DNA from: an uncultured Lachnospiraceae bacterium
GTDB taxonomy: Bacteria > Bacillota > Clostridia > Lachnospirales > Lachnospiraceae
DNA: 64,000 nucleotides
Assembly: GCA_947565425.1 (NCBI GenBank)
Contig: CANOFW010000012.1
Location: forward strand, 19,219-83,218
Direction: 5' to 3'
Shown here: positions 1 to 7,977 of the stretch, in pieces
Layout: the number at the start of each line of letters is the position of its first letter
Position numbering within the stretch: the first letter of the stretch is position 1
The notes under the pieces: model-generated
What the model saw: the letters and a program-made list of their open reading frames with translations, nothing else
Told to the model about the DNA's origin: nothing
Databases searched by the model: none
Program-made: the position numbers and the translations under genes

Positions 1-1772
1 CCCAAAAAGACTATGTACTTACACAGCTTCGGACGAAGAAAAAGTTTTCAGTCCGATACCAAGTGAAAGATAGTCCCTTCGGGCTGAAACACCTGGAGTT
101 CCATTTTTCCGCCACAGATAAGACCAAGGAGGAGAACTGTGCGATTTTTGCGCAGCGAGATGTCAACGCCGTGGTGGAGCAGGAGGAGAAGTATAAGCAG
201 GAGGCAAGGCAGAGCCTGGAGAATATTCTGGAAGGAGCCAGGACGGGCATTTGGACGATTGAGCTCGAGGAGGGATGTTTGCCGAGAATGTATGCCGACC
301 GCACTATGCGCATTCTCTTGGGCGTTTCGGATGAAATCGGGCCAGAGGAGTGTTACCAGCACTGGTTTGATTGCATTGAGCCGGACTATGTTGAGATGGT
401 GCAGGAAGCGGTGCAAGAAATATTGGAGACAGGGCGTGCCGAGGTGATTTACCCCTGGAATCATCCAACGCTGGGGAAAATCTATGTCCGTTGCGGCGGA
501 GTGCCGGACAAAACATTTGAGAAACCGGGCGTTTGTCTGAATGGCTATCATCAGGACATCACAGAGACGATGATGACGAGGAAGAAACAGGAGCAGTCTA
601 TCCTGGAGCTTTTGGAGCGGGTGAGTCAGGCAAATTCAGCAAAAAGTGAATTTTTATCTCGCATGTCCCATGATTTGCGCACACCGATTAATGGAATTTT
701 GGGAATGCTCACTATTTTGGAGAAAAGTCAAGATGACCAGAAGCGGCAGAGAGAGTGCTGGAAAAAGATACGTGTGTCAACGGAGCATCTAATGTCCTTG
801 GTGACTGATGTGCTAAAGGTAAGCAAACTGGAGAGCGGAAGACCGGCGGACGTGGAAGAACCGTATGACCTTCGCGCTTTGTTGGAAGAATGTATTACGA
901 TTCTCTCTACTTTGGCGGAGGAGCGTGGGATTCAACTGGAACTGGAGGCGTCCAACCTGCGGCATAGCAGGGTGATTGGGAATCCGCTGCACTTGAAACA
1001 AATTATGATGAATGTCATTGACAATGCGCTCAAGTATAACAGGTCCCATGGTTCGGTGTTTGTCCGGGCAGAGGAGACTTCCTTTGGCGATGGAATGGTA
1101 AGCTGTCGTTTTGTGGTCGAAGATACAGGAATTGGCATCGGGGAGGATTTTAAGGAGCATATTTTTGAGCCCTTTACACAGGAGCATCAAGGTGCGAGGA
1201 CCAACTATAACGGTGTTGGGCTTGGCATGTCCATTGTAAAAAAACTAGTAGATCAGATGAAGGGGACAGTTGAGATAGACAGTCAGGTAGGCAAGGGGAG
1301 CGTAATTCAAATCATGCTGCCCATTCGTGTCGATGAGGCATGGAACCAACAGCCTGTGAATGAGGAGCAGGATGAGCAGGGCGATGTTGCGGGAATGCGT
1401 GTTCTGTTGGTGGAGGATAATGAAATTAATTGCGAAATTGTAGAGTACATTCTCAGAGAGGCGGGCGTAGAGGTTGTAACTGCTAACAATGGAAAAGCCG
1501 CCGTAGATGTGTTCACAGAATCTGCTGTAGAGACGTTTGACTGTATACTTATGGATTTGATGATGCCTGTCATGAGTGGATATGAGGCGGCGCGGGTGAT
1601 TCGCGGTCTGGACCGGACTGACGCTAAGACTGTGCCCATTATAGCGCTGTCGGCAAATGCCTTTGAAGAGGACATCGCACTGGCAAAGGATGCCGGCATG
1701 AATGAGCATCTGGCAAAGCCGGTGGATATTCACAAAATATTGCAGACCATGAGCCGGCTAAGGCGTTGTTAG
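1..1772 (+). CDS. Hybrid sensor histidine kinase / response regulator, 5'-truncated by window edge
   Basis: Cytoplasmic part of a hybrid two-component kinase. The reading frame is open from base 3 with no stop, so the GTG at 63 is internal; the in-frame residues before it continue a PAS-like lead-in that ends in the typical 'RDV' segment before a helix. Counting from that GTG, a PAS-like region lies at about 50-170, HisKA has its phospho-acceptor His203 in SRMSHDLRTP, and the ATPase has an N box (NVIDNALKYN) and G boxes (DTGIGIG, GVGLGMS). A C-terminal receiver starts near 447 with phospho-acceptor Asp498 in LMDLMMPVMSG. No membrane segment is visible in the part present. A second hybrid kinase follows 68 nt downstream on the same strand. 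The signal sensed is unknown. Confidence 0.93.
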   Translation, partial: QKDYVLTQLRTKKKFSVRYQVKDSPFGLKHLEFHFSATDKTKEENCAIFAQRDVNAVVEQEEKYKQEARQSLENILEGARTGIWTIELEEGCLPRMYADRTMRILLGVSDEIGPEECYQHWFDCIEPDYVEMVQEAVQEILETGRAEVIYPWNHPTLGKIYVRCGGVPDKTFEKPGVCLNGYHQDITETMMTRKKQEQSILELLERVSQANSAKSEFLSRMSHDLRTPINGILGMLTILEKSQDDQKRQRECWKKIRVSTEHLMSLVTDVLKVSKLESGRPADVEEPYDLRALLEECITILSTLAEERGIQLELEASNLRHSRVIGNPLHLKQIMMNVIDNALKYNRSHGSVFVRAEETSFGDGMVSCRFVVEDTGIGIGEDFKEHIFEPFTQEHQGARTNYNGVGLGMSIVKKLVDQMKGTVEIDSQVGKGSVIQIMLPIRVDEAWNQQPVNEEQDEQGDVAGMRVLLVEDNEINCEIVEYILREAGVEVVTANNGKAAVDVFTESAVETFDCILMDLMMPVMSGYEAARVIRGLDRTDAKTVPIIALSANAFEEDIALAKDAGMNEHLAKPVDIHKILQTMSRLRRC

Positions 1773-1840
1773 AAGCCTGGTACAGATGGCCTCTTACGCT
1801 TGAACAATGTTAATGTTTCAAATTATGGAAAGGGAAAAGT

Positions 1841-4423
1841 ATGAAAAGTAAGACTTTGCCGCGTTCCTTAAAAATCAGCATAGCGGTAATTATTTGTTTA
1901 ACGGTTTTCGTGTTTTTCTTTCTTGGAAGATCTATTCACAAAATGAGTGAAAACACGATAGAGGACATAGGCACTGTTTATATGGAGGGGATGAATGAGC
2001 AGGTGTCTTTACACTTTGAGACAATTATTGAACTCCGTCTGACAATGGCAGAGTCCATAGCGCGCATTGCAGTGGAGGAAGAAAATGCAAGTTATGGCTC
2101 AAAGGAGGAAATAGAATATGGTGCAAAGGCAAGACATTTTTTGTGCGCCGCCCTGTATTCTGCTGATGGAAAAAGTGAGATGATTTATGGTGATTCTGTG
2201 CAGCTCAACCACCCGGAGCCGTTTTTGGAGAGCTTGAGGAATGGAGAGCGCAAGGCGGCGTCCGCCACAGACAGCAACGGAGAGGGGGTCATCTTGTTCG
2301 GCGTCCCCTGTGCGTATCCTATGGCTGACGGGAGCGACAGCCTTGCCATTGTTGTGGGACTTTCTACCAAATACATGAGCGAGGTCCTCTTTCTGGATTC
2401 AGACAGTTCACTGATGTATTCTTCTGTCATACGAGAGGATGGTAGCTATGTCGTTGGCAACGAGGGCGACGTCCATAAAAATTATTTTGACAGGCTTATT
2501 CGTATTTTTGATGGCGAGAACAAGGAAGTAACTTCCCATATTCGGCAGATGCTGGCCGCTATCAATGCGGGCGAGGAATATTCAGTTATCTTGAAAAACG
2601 GTGAATCGCGCTACCACCTGTATTGTACAAATCTCCCCTACTGCGAGTGGTATTTGGTGACGGTTCTTCCTTTTGAGGGCTTGGATTACGCGATTTCAGA
2701 CATGGGCAGGCATTGGCTAGCCATTGTTTATACGGCCTCCGCTGCGGTGATTGCCATGCTTCTCTACATATTTTTTAAATATTTAAATTATTTTAAGGTA
2801 CAAGTGGCGGAATTGAAGCGCATGAACACGGAAATAGACGCAGCGCGCAAAGATGCGGAACGGGCGAGAAAGGAAGCGGAATATGCCAATGCAGCTAAAC
2901 AGGATTTTCTTTCCAGCATGAGCCACGATATACGCACTCCTATGAACGCTATTATCGGCATGACTTCATTGGCGATGAATAGTTCATACAATCAGGAACA
3001 GGTTCAGGATTACCTGGGTAAGATTGCGCTGTCCAGTAAACATTTGCTGGGTCTCATTAATGACGTATTGGATATATCCAAGATTGAAAGCGGCAAAATG
3101 ACGCTCAATATGGAACAGGTCTCGTTGCGGGAGGTGATGGACAGCATAGTCAATATCATACAGCCTCAGGTCAAGGCGAAAAATCAGCAGTTCGACGCGC
3201 TTGCATACGAAATACTTTCGGAAGAGGTGTGTTGTGACAGCGTGCGCTTGAATCAAGTATTGATTAACCTGCTGGGGAATGCGGTCAAATTTACGCCGGA
3301 ACAGGGCTCTGTTCAAGTGGCTGTATATCAGGAGGAGCTGACGGAGGACGTCTCCTGTGTGCGCACCCATTTCTTAGTGAGTGATACAGGTATTGGGATG
3401 TCAGAAGAATACCAGAAGAAGATATTTGAGTCTTTCAGCAGGGAAGACAACACACGTGTACAGAAAACAGAGGGGTCCGGGCTGGGCATGGCGATTACCA
3501 AGTATATTGTGGACGTGATGGGCGGTACTATTTCTGTTCGCAGCGAACAGGGCAAGGGCAGTGAGTTCCATGTTGTTCTTGATTTGAAAAAAGTGGCGGA
3601 ACGGGAAAATGATATGTCGCTTCCCGACTGGAATGTGCTGGTGGTGGATGACGATGAGCGCTTATGTAACAGTATGGTCCATTCCTTAAAGTCAATGGGT
3701 ATCTGTGCAGAATGGTGTCTGAGCTCCGAACGGGCAAGGGAACTGATTGCAAAGCGCCATCATCAAGACAACGGTTATCAGATGGTTCTTTTAGGCTGGA
3801 AACTGTCAGACATGAATGGAATTGAGGCTGCCCGGGCCATTCGAGCTGCTTATGGAGAGGACAGTCCGGCTCTGCTGCTCTCGTCCTGTGATTGGAGTGA
3901 GATTGAGGCAGAGGCAAAAGAAGCGGGAATTTGCAGAGTGATTTCCAGGCCGTTGTTTAAGTCTGCGTTGTTTGACGCCTTGAAGAAGTTTACCGGCGCC
4001 AGCGATGAAGAAGCTGTAGTTGACGAAAAAGAGGTTGCGTTGGAGCTTCGTGGGAAACACATTTTATTGGCGGAGGATAATGAGCTCAATTGGGAGGTTG
4101 CAAAGGAAATTCTTTCTGTTTTTGAAATGGAATTGGATTGGGCTGAAAATGGGCAAATCTGTGTTGCGAAATTTGAGGAATCCCCAGTCGGGTATTATGA
4201 CGCAATTATTATGGATGTGCGTATGCCAATTATGGACGGTTATGAAGCGACCACGACGATCCGGGGGCTGGAACGTGAGGACGCCAATATTCCTATTATT
4301 GCTATGACGGCCGATGCGTTTTCGGAAGATATTCAAAGGTGTTTAGAGTGCGGTATGAATGACCATTTAGCAAAGCCGATTGACATTCAGGTGATGGAAC
4401 AGAAGTTAAAAAAATATCTGTAA
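1841..4423 (+). CDS. Membrane hybrid sensor histidine kinase with one degenerate and one intact receiver
   Basis: 860 residues. Two membrane segments (about 14-32 and 290-312) flank an extracellular sensor of roughly 255 residues, probably Cache-like. A coiled coil (about 320-350) leads to HisKA with His362 (SSMSHDIRTP) and an ATPase with DTGIGMS and GSGLGMA. Two receiver domains follow. The first (about 605-720) has the acidic pocket (VVDDDE) but glycine at 652, in LLGWKLSDMNG, where the phospho-acceptor Asp normally stands. The second has the normal Asp792 (MDVRMPIMDG). The start follows a GGAAAGGG ribosome site. Predicted phosphotransfer is His362 to Asp792, with the first receiver acting structurally or as a decoy. 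Role and partner are unknown; the tandem arrangement with the upstream kinase suggests a shared signalling system. Confidence 0.93.
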   Translation: MKSKTLPRSLKISIAVIICLTVFVFFFLGRSIHKMSENTIEDIGTVYMEGMNEQVSLHFETIIELRLTMAESIARIAVEEENASYGSKEEIEYGAKARHFLCAALYSADGKSEMIYGDSVQLNHPEPFLESLRNGERKAASATDSNGEGVILFGVPCAYPMADGSDSLAIVVGLSTKYMSEVLFLDSDSSLMYSSVIREDGSYVVGNEGDVHKNYFDRLIRIFDGENKEVTSHIRQMLAAINAGEEYSVILKNGESRYHLYCTNLPYCEWYLVTVLPFEGLDYAISDMGRHWLAIVYTASAAVIAMLLYIFFKYLNYFKVQVAELKRMNTEIDAARKDAERARKEAEYANAAKQDFLSSMSHDIRTPMNAIIGMTSLAMNSSYNQEQVQDYLGKIALSSKHLLGLINDVLDISKIESGKMTLNMEQVSLREVMDSIVNIIQPQVKAKNQQFDALAYEILSEEVCCDSVRLNQVLINLLGNAVKFTPEQGSVQVAVYQEELTEDVSCVRTHFLVSDTGIGMSEEYQKKIFESFSREDNTRVQKTEGSGLGMAITKYIVDVMGGTISVRSEQGKGSEFHVVLDLKKVAERENDMSLPDWNVLVVDDDERLCNSMVHSLKSMGICAEWCLSSERARELIAKRHHQDNGYQMVLLGWKLSDMNGIEAARAIRAAYGEDSPALLLSSCDWSEIEAEAKEAGICRVISRPLFKSALFDALKKFTGASDEEAVVDEKEVALELRGKHILLAEDNELNWEVAKEILSVFEMELDWAENGQICVAKFEESPVGYYDAIIMDVRMPIMDGYEATTTIRGLEREDANIPIIAMTADAFSEDIQRCLECGMNDHLAKPIDIQVMEQKLKKYL

Positions 4424-4430
4424 TAAATGA

Positions 4431-4470
4431 AGTGCAAGGTCTTTTTGTGTGAAGGCTTTGCACTTTTTTT
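4431..4470 (+). terminator. Intrinsic terminator after the kinase pair
   Basis: The arms AGTGCAAG and CTTTGCACT flank a ~16 nt loop and are followed directly by a run of seven T. It lies 7 nt after the stop codon and would end the kinase transcript. Confidence 0.8.
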
Positions 4471-4521
4471 ATCTTCGTTAGAGGATTGTTCTTAGGGTTC
4501 AATTATCATGTGATTTTGTTA

Positions 4522-4550
4522 TTGCCAATGGGTACTTGATGGGATAAAAT
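4522..4550 (+). promoter_or_regulatory. Sigma-A type promoter
   Basis: TTGCCA at 4522-4527, a 17 nt spacer and TAAAAT at 4545-4550. It stands about 45 nt ahead of the start of the small gene at 4595 and just after the kinase terminator. Confidence 0.5.
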
Positions 4551-4594
4551 AAATAGCGGTAGCGTATAGTTGCTGTCAAAGAAGGAGAACCGCT

Positions 4595-5008
4595 ATGAAC
4601 GTATTCATCTGTGTGGATGACAACAATGGAATGCTGTTTAACGGCAGAAGGCAAAGTAGAGATGAAGCTATTGTCAAGGACATCTTAGAGTTTGCAGGGA
4701 ATGATAAAATATGGATGAGTTCTTATTCGTCCAAACTCTTCCTCGCAAGTCCCGATAGAATCCTAATAGAAGACAATTTCTTGAAAGACACTTTGAAATA
4801 TGGAAACTGTTTTTTAGAAAATGTTCCGCTAAAATCATATGAAGACAGGATAGAAAATTTGATTGTTTATGGTTGGAATCGGGTGTATCCCGCAGATACC
4901 TATCTGGATGTAGATTTAATTACAGATTGGGAAATGATTGATACAAAAGAGTTTGGAGGAAAATCACATGAGAAGATTACACGAAAAATATACAGGCGCA
5001 AAATGTAG
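4595..5008 (+). CDS. Conserved hypothetical protein upstream of a secreted nuclease
   Basis: 137 residues, soluble, no signal peptide, start behind GAAGGAGAA. It is acidic in the middle and basic at the C terminus (KITRKIYRRK). The opening segment (VFICVDDNNGMLFNGRRQS) and the WNRVYP motif near 95 resemble a small Clostridia family that, from memory, is often labelled 'ribonuclease Z' in public genomes. No metallo-beta-lactamase histidine motif is visible, so that name is not supported here. Its last 41 nt overlap the next gene in another frame, so translation of the two is probably coupled. A role linked to the nuclease, for instance immunity or regulation, is only a guess. Confidence 0.75.
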   Translation: MNVFICVDDNNGMLFNGRRQSRDEAIVKDILEFAGNDKIWMSSYSSKLFLASPDRILIEDNFLKDTLKYGNCFLENVPLKSYEDRIENLIVYGWNRVYPADTYLDVDLITDWEMIDTKEFGGKSHEKITRKIYRRKM

Positions 5009-6122
5009 GAAAGCGGCATTTCTGCTGCTATTTGTTTTGACGATGGTGTTCTCTGCTTCAGCCTGCGGTGAACCGTCCAGTGCAGATACAAATCCCGCGG
5101 CGCAAATAGAGGACCATGTACAGGCAATAGAGCAGGATGAACCGCCTGCGGAACAACAGGAACAAATACTGGAAAAGGAGGAGCCATCCGCGGAGGAACA
5201 GGCAAAAGACGTTCTGTCCGTGGAGGAGATTGTGGACAGTTTTGAATCACAACCCACGGAAGTTCCAGCGTATACTGGCGATACGTATGTGGTAGTGAAC
5301 GATAATAATCCTTTCTTTACAAAGTCAAATCTGCCAACAACATCTTTTGAGTACTATTCGGAATTGGATGGATTGGGACGCTGCGGGATTGCCTGCGCCA
5401 ACATCGGACAGGATATTATGCCGACGAAAGAGCGGGAGAGTATTGGGCAGGTAAAACCCAGCGGATGGCAGACTGTCAAGTATGATCATGTGGATGGCAA
5501 GTATTTATACAACAGGTGTCATTTGATTGGTTATCAGTTGTCTGCGGAAAATGCCAACGAAAAGAATCTGATTACAGGGACAAGATATTTAAATGTCCAG
5601 GGTATGTTGCCATTTGAAAATATGGTGGCCGACTATGTAAAAGAAACGGGAAATCATGTTTTATATAGGGTGAATCCATACTTTCAGGGTGATAATCTCT
5701 TAGCCAGTGGCGTTTTCTTGGAAGGATGGTCTGTGGAAGATAACGGCGAGGGAATCTGTTTTAATGTATTTGTCTTTAATGTACAGCCAGATATTGTGAT
5801 CGATTATAAAAATGGCGACAGCTATTCGGAAGACAGCATAACAGCGGTCAAGCAACCGGCGTCAGCAGAAGCATCCGACAAAGTTTCTGGTGTGCAGGAA
5901 GATAACGAATCTGATGTACCGGTCTCCAAAGAGGTTACAGAACAGTCAGAACCCGCGCCTGTCGGTACGGATTACATATTAAATACGAATACCCATAAAT
6001 TCCATATTCCTAGTTGTGGCAGTGTAAAACAGATGTCAGAGGCCAATAAAAAGGCATACACTGGAAACAGGGATGATGTGATTGCGATGGGATATGATCC
6101 TTGTAAGAAATGCAATCCGTAG
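4968..6122 (+). CDS. Lipoprotein DNA/RNA non-specific endonuclease (Endonuclease_NS_2 type)
   Basis: I chose the ATG at 4968 over the in-frame ATG at 4938 because GGAGGA lies 8 nt ahead of it and the signal sequence then begins normally (384 residues). The leader ends FSASAC, a plausible lipobox, followed by an acidic Glu/Gln-rich linker to about 100. The nuclease core (about 105-280) has the NRCH version of the His-containing catalytic motif (YLYNRCHLIGYQLS), as in the EndA/NucA group, with later asparagines (KNLITGTRYLN). The last ~50 residues hold a Cys/His module (FHIPSCGSVKQM, DPCKKCNP) that recurs at the C terminus of such surface nucleases. It probably degrades extracellular nucleic acid; DNA uptake or nutrient use are possible roles. 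Confidence 0.9.
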   Translation: MRRLHEKYTGAKCRKAAFLLLFVLTMVFSASACGEPSSADTNPAAQIEDHVQAIEQDEPPAEQQEQILEKEEPSAEEQAKDVLSVEEIVDSFESQPTEVPAYTGDTYVVVNDNNPFFTKSNLPTTSFEYYSELDGLGRCGIACANIGQDIMPTKERESIGQVKPSGWQTVKYDHVDGKYLYNRCHLIGYQLSAENANEKNLITGTRYLNVQGMLPFENMVADYVKETGNHVLYRVNPYFQGDNLLASGVFLEGWSVEDNGEGICFNVFVFNVQPDIVIDYKNGDSYSEDSITAVKQPASAEASDKVSGVQEDNESDVPVSKEVTEQSEPAPVGTDYILNTNTHKFHIPSCGSVKQMSEANKKAYTGNRDDVIAMGYDPCKKCNP

Positions 6123-6162
6123 AAAGTGTGGTAATGTTTTGCCTAAAAAATGTATGAAGGGC

Positions 6163-6191
6163 TTTACACCTTGATGGTAGATAGTTATAAT
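6163..6191 (+). promoter_or_regulatory. pyrE promoter
   Basis: TTTACA at 6163-6168, a 17 nt spacer and a perfect TATAAT at 6186-6191. It predicts a leader of roughly 110 nt before pyrE. No PyrR-type anti-antiterminator or terminator hairpin was recognised in that leader. Confidence 0.75.
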
Positions 6192-6310
6192 GAAGTACAA
6201 GCAATGGATTTCAGAAAAGTGGGTGATGATATGCCAAACAGTGCAGAAATTACAACAGTCATATCCCCAGAGCGTAAGATTTTATTGAAGATTAAGGAGA
6301 ATCAGAATCT

Positions 6311-6985
6311 ATGGAAAGCTACAAACAGGAATTTATAGAATTTATGGTAGACTGCCAGGTCTTGAAATTTGGTGAATTTGTATTGAAGAGTGGGAGAAAA
6401 TCTCCGTTTTTCATGAATGCAGGAGCATATGTGACAGGCGCGCAATTACGCAAATTAGGGGAATATTACGCAAAAGCAATTCATGCGCATTATGGAGATG
6501 ATTTTGATGTGCTGTTCGGGCCAGCTTATAAGGGAATTCCGTTGAGTGTTGCCACTACAATTGCCTTCAGCGAGCTCTATGGCAAGGAAATTCGCTATTG
6601 TTCCAACCGCAAGGAAGTCAAAGACCATGGCGATACCGGAATCCTTCTGGGTAGTAAGTTGCAAAATGGCGATAAAGTGGTGGTGATCGAGGATGTGACG
6701 ACTTCCGGCAAATCAATGGAAGAGACAGTGCCCATCATTCGTGCACAGGCGGACATCGAGATCGTGGGATTAATTGTGTCTTTAAATCGTATGGAACGGG
6801 GCAAAGGCGAAAAGAGCGCGTTGGAAGAAATTAAGGATTTGTATGGATTTGAGACCAATGCGATTGTAACAATGGAAGATGTAACCGATTATTTGTATAA
6901 TAAACCATATAAAGGAAATATATATATTAATGATGAAATGAAAGCGGCTATTGATAGTTACTATGCCCAATATGGAGTGAAATAG
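6311..6985 (+). CDS. pyrE: Orotate phosphoribosyltransferase
   Basis: 224 residues, the usual length for the clostridial enzyme. It joins orotate and PRPP to form OMP in de novo pyrimidine synthesis. The PRPP-binding loop is clear at about 123-136 (VVVIEDVTTSGKS), and the N-terminal SGRKSPFFMNAG is characteristic of this family. The start is set by AAGGAGAA 8-9 nt upstream. No other pyr genes are adjacent. It has its own strong promoter at 6163-6191, and the genes for small membrane proteins behind it are probably co-transcribed. Confidence 0.97.
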   Translation: MESYKQEFIEFMVDCQVLKFGEFVLKSGRKSPFFMNAGAYVTGAQLRKLGEYYAKAIHAHYGDDFDVLFGPAYKGIPLSVATTIAFSELYGKEIRYCSNRKEVKDHGDTGILLGSKLQNGDKVVVIEDVTTSGKSMEETVPIIRAQADIEIVGLIVSLNRMERGKGEKSALEEIKDLYGFETNAIVTMEDVTDYLYNKPYKGNIYINDEMKAAIDSYYAQYGVK

Positions 6986-6994
6986 GAGACAGAT

Positions 6995-7147
6995 ATGAAT
7001 GAAAAGACGTATAAGGCTATGACTGTTGCAGGAGGCGGGAATATTGCAATTGGTGTTGTCGTGTTAGTGTGCGGCGTTGTCTGCGGAATTCTTGCGATCA
7101 TAAATGGAGCTGCCATGTTGAGAAGAAAATCAGATATTATTTTTTAA
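6995..7147 (+). CDS. Small membrane protein (50 aa)
   Basis: A short gene 9 nt after pyrE with a good ribosome site (AGGAGA). It encodes 50 residues: a charged start (MNEKTYKAM), one long hydrophobic segment of about 28 residues from roughly residue 15 to 42, and a basic tail (LRRKSD). Codon use and the ribosome site look genuine, and its stop lies 11 nt before the next start. It looks like one of the small conserved membrane proteins found beside pyrE in Lachnospiraceae; the function is unknown. Confidence 0.7.
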   Translation: MNEKTYKAMTVAGGGNIAIGVVVLVCGVVCGILAIINGAAMLRRKSDIIF

Positions 7148-7158
7148 AGGAAGAAGAA

Positions 7159-7638
7159 TTGAAGAACGATTACAGAAAAATACTCCGAATATGCAGCAAA
7201 GTCATGTTCGGAGTGTATATTATTTTCTTAACATACTTTTTATTTTTTGCAGAGAGCACGGGACGTACGTTTGAGAGCAGATCTTACCATTATAATCTGG
7301 AGCTGTTCAAGGAAATCGGACGTTTTATCAAATATCGCCATATGCTTGGCACTAAGGCGGTGCTGTTGAATCTTGTGGGGAACGTTGTCGCATTCATTCC
7401 CTTTGGATTTTTTTTGCCGATTTTGCATACGAAGTGCAGGTCTTTTCTGTTCACAGTCTTTTTGAGTTTTGAATTTAGTCTGATGGTGGAGACGATTCAG
7501 CTCGTGTCCAAGGTGGGCAGCTTTGATGTGGACGACCTTTTGCTCAACACCATCGGCGGGGCTTTGGGATGTCTGATTTTTCTATACATGAATCGGATAA
7601 GGAGAACGTATGAGACGAAAGAGAAAGAACGCATATAA
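7159..7638 (+). CDS. VanZ-like family membrane protein
   Basis: About 159 residues from a TTG start at 7159, preferred because AAAGGAAG sits just upstream. A frame open back to 7069 would overlap the preceding small gene and adds residues that are not membrane-like. Several hydrophobic segments are present (about 12-30, 58-80, 88-105, 125-142). The C-terminal half has the VanZ signature: acidic residues in VETIQL and GSFDVDDLLLNTIGG. VanZ itself gives low-level teicoplanin resistance, but most chromosomal members have no defined role. The gene overlaps the next one by 29 nt. Confidence 0.8.
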   Translation: MKNDYRKILRICSKVMFGVYIIFLTYFLFFAESTGRTFESRSYHYNLELFKEIGRFIKYRHMLGTKAVLLNLVGNVVAFIPFGFFLPILHTKCRSFLFTVFLSFEFSLMVETIQLVSKVGSFDVDDLLLNTIGGALGCLIFLYMNRIRRTYETKEKERI

Positions 7639-7936
7639 ATTTGGAGATAAGAAACATTCCAGGCGGGGGAAAATTTCACTGTTGTTAGCTGTGCTTTCGC
7701 TGTTGGCTGGTATCGGTATGATTGCCGTTTCTATCCAGAGTGGCGGCAATGCCAGTCCGTATATTGGATGCGCGGGAGTATTTACTTTAATGATTTCTAT
7801 TGTGTCCGTGATTGTAGGGCTTGTGAGCCTTGGGGAAGACAGTTATAAATTATTTCCTGTTCTGGGAAGCATCTGTGCAGGCTTGGCGCTTGCAGGCTGG
7901 GTGGCGGTCTATGTGTTAGGGTTTTATACTTTATAA
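7610..7936 (+). CDS. DUF6142-type small membrane protein
   Basis: 108 residues with a very basic N terminus (MRRKRKNAYKFGDKKHSRRGK), then three hydrophobic segments (about 23-41, 54-72, 82-106). The pattern matches the DUF6142 family of Clostridia. It starts inside the VanZ-like gene behind AAGGAG, so the two are translationally coupled. Function unknown. Confidence 0.8.
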   Translation: MRRKRKNAYKFGDKKHSRRGKISLLLAVLSLLAGIGMIAVSIQSGGNASPYIGCAGVFTLMISIVSVIVGLVSLGEDSYKLFPVLGSICAGLALAGWVAVYVLGFYTL

Positions 7937-7977
7937 TACGGCATCCGTGGTTATATAAATAGAAGCGAGGTTATGTT

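Noticed and set aside
3528-3917. Long antisense frames inside the kinases and other large genes
   Set aside because: They lie wholly opposite well-supported genes, lack ribosome sites and encode no recognisable protein.
6150-6338. A 62-codon frame ahead of and overlapping pyrE
   Set aside because: The strong pyrE promoter (TTTACA-N17-TATAAT) lies within its first codons and it has no ribosome site, so it is leader sequence.
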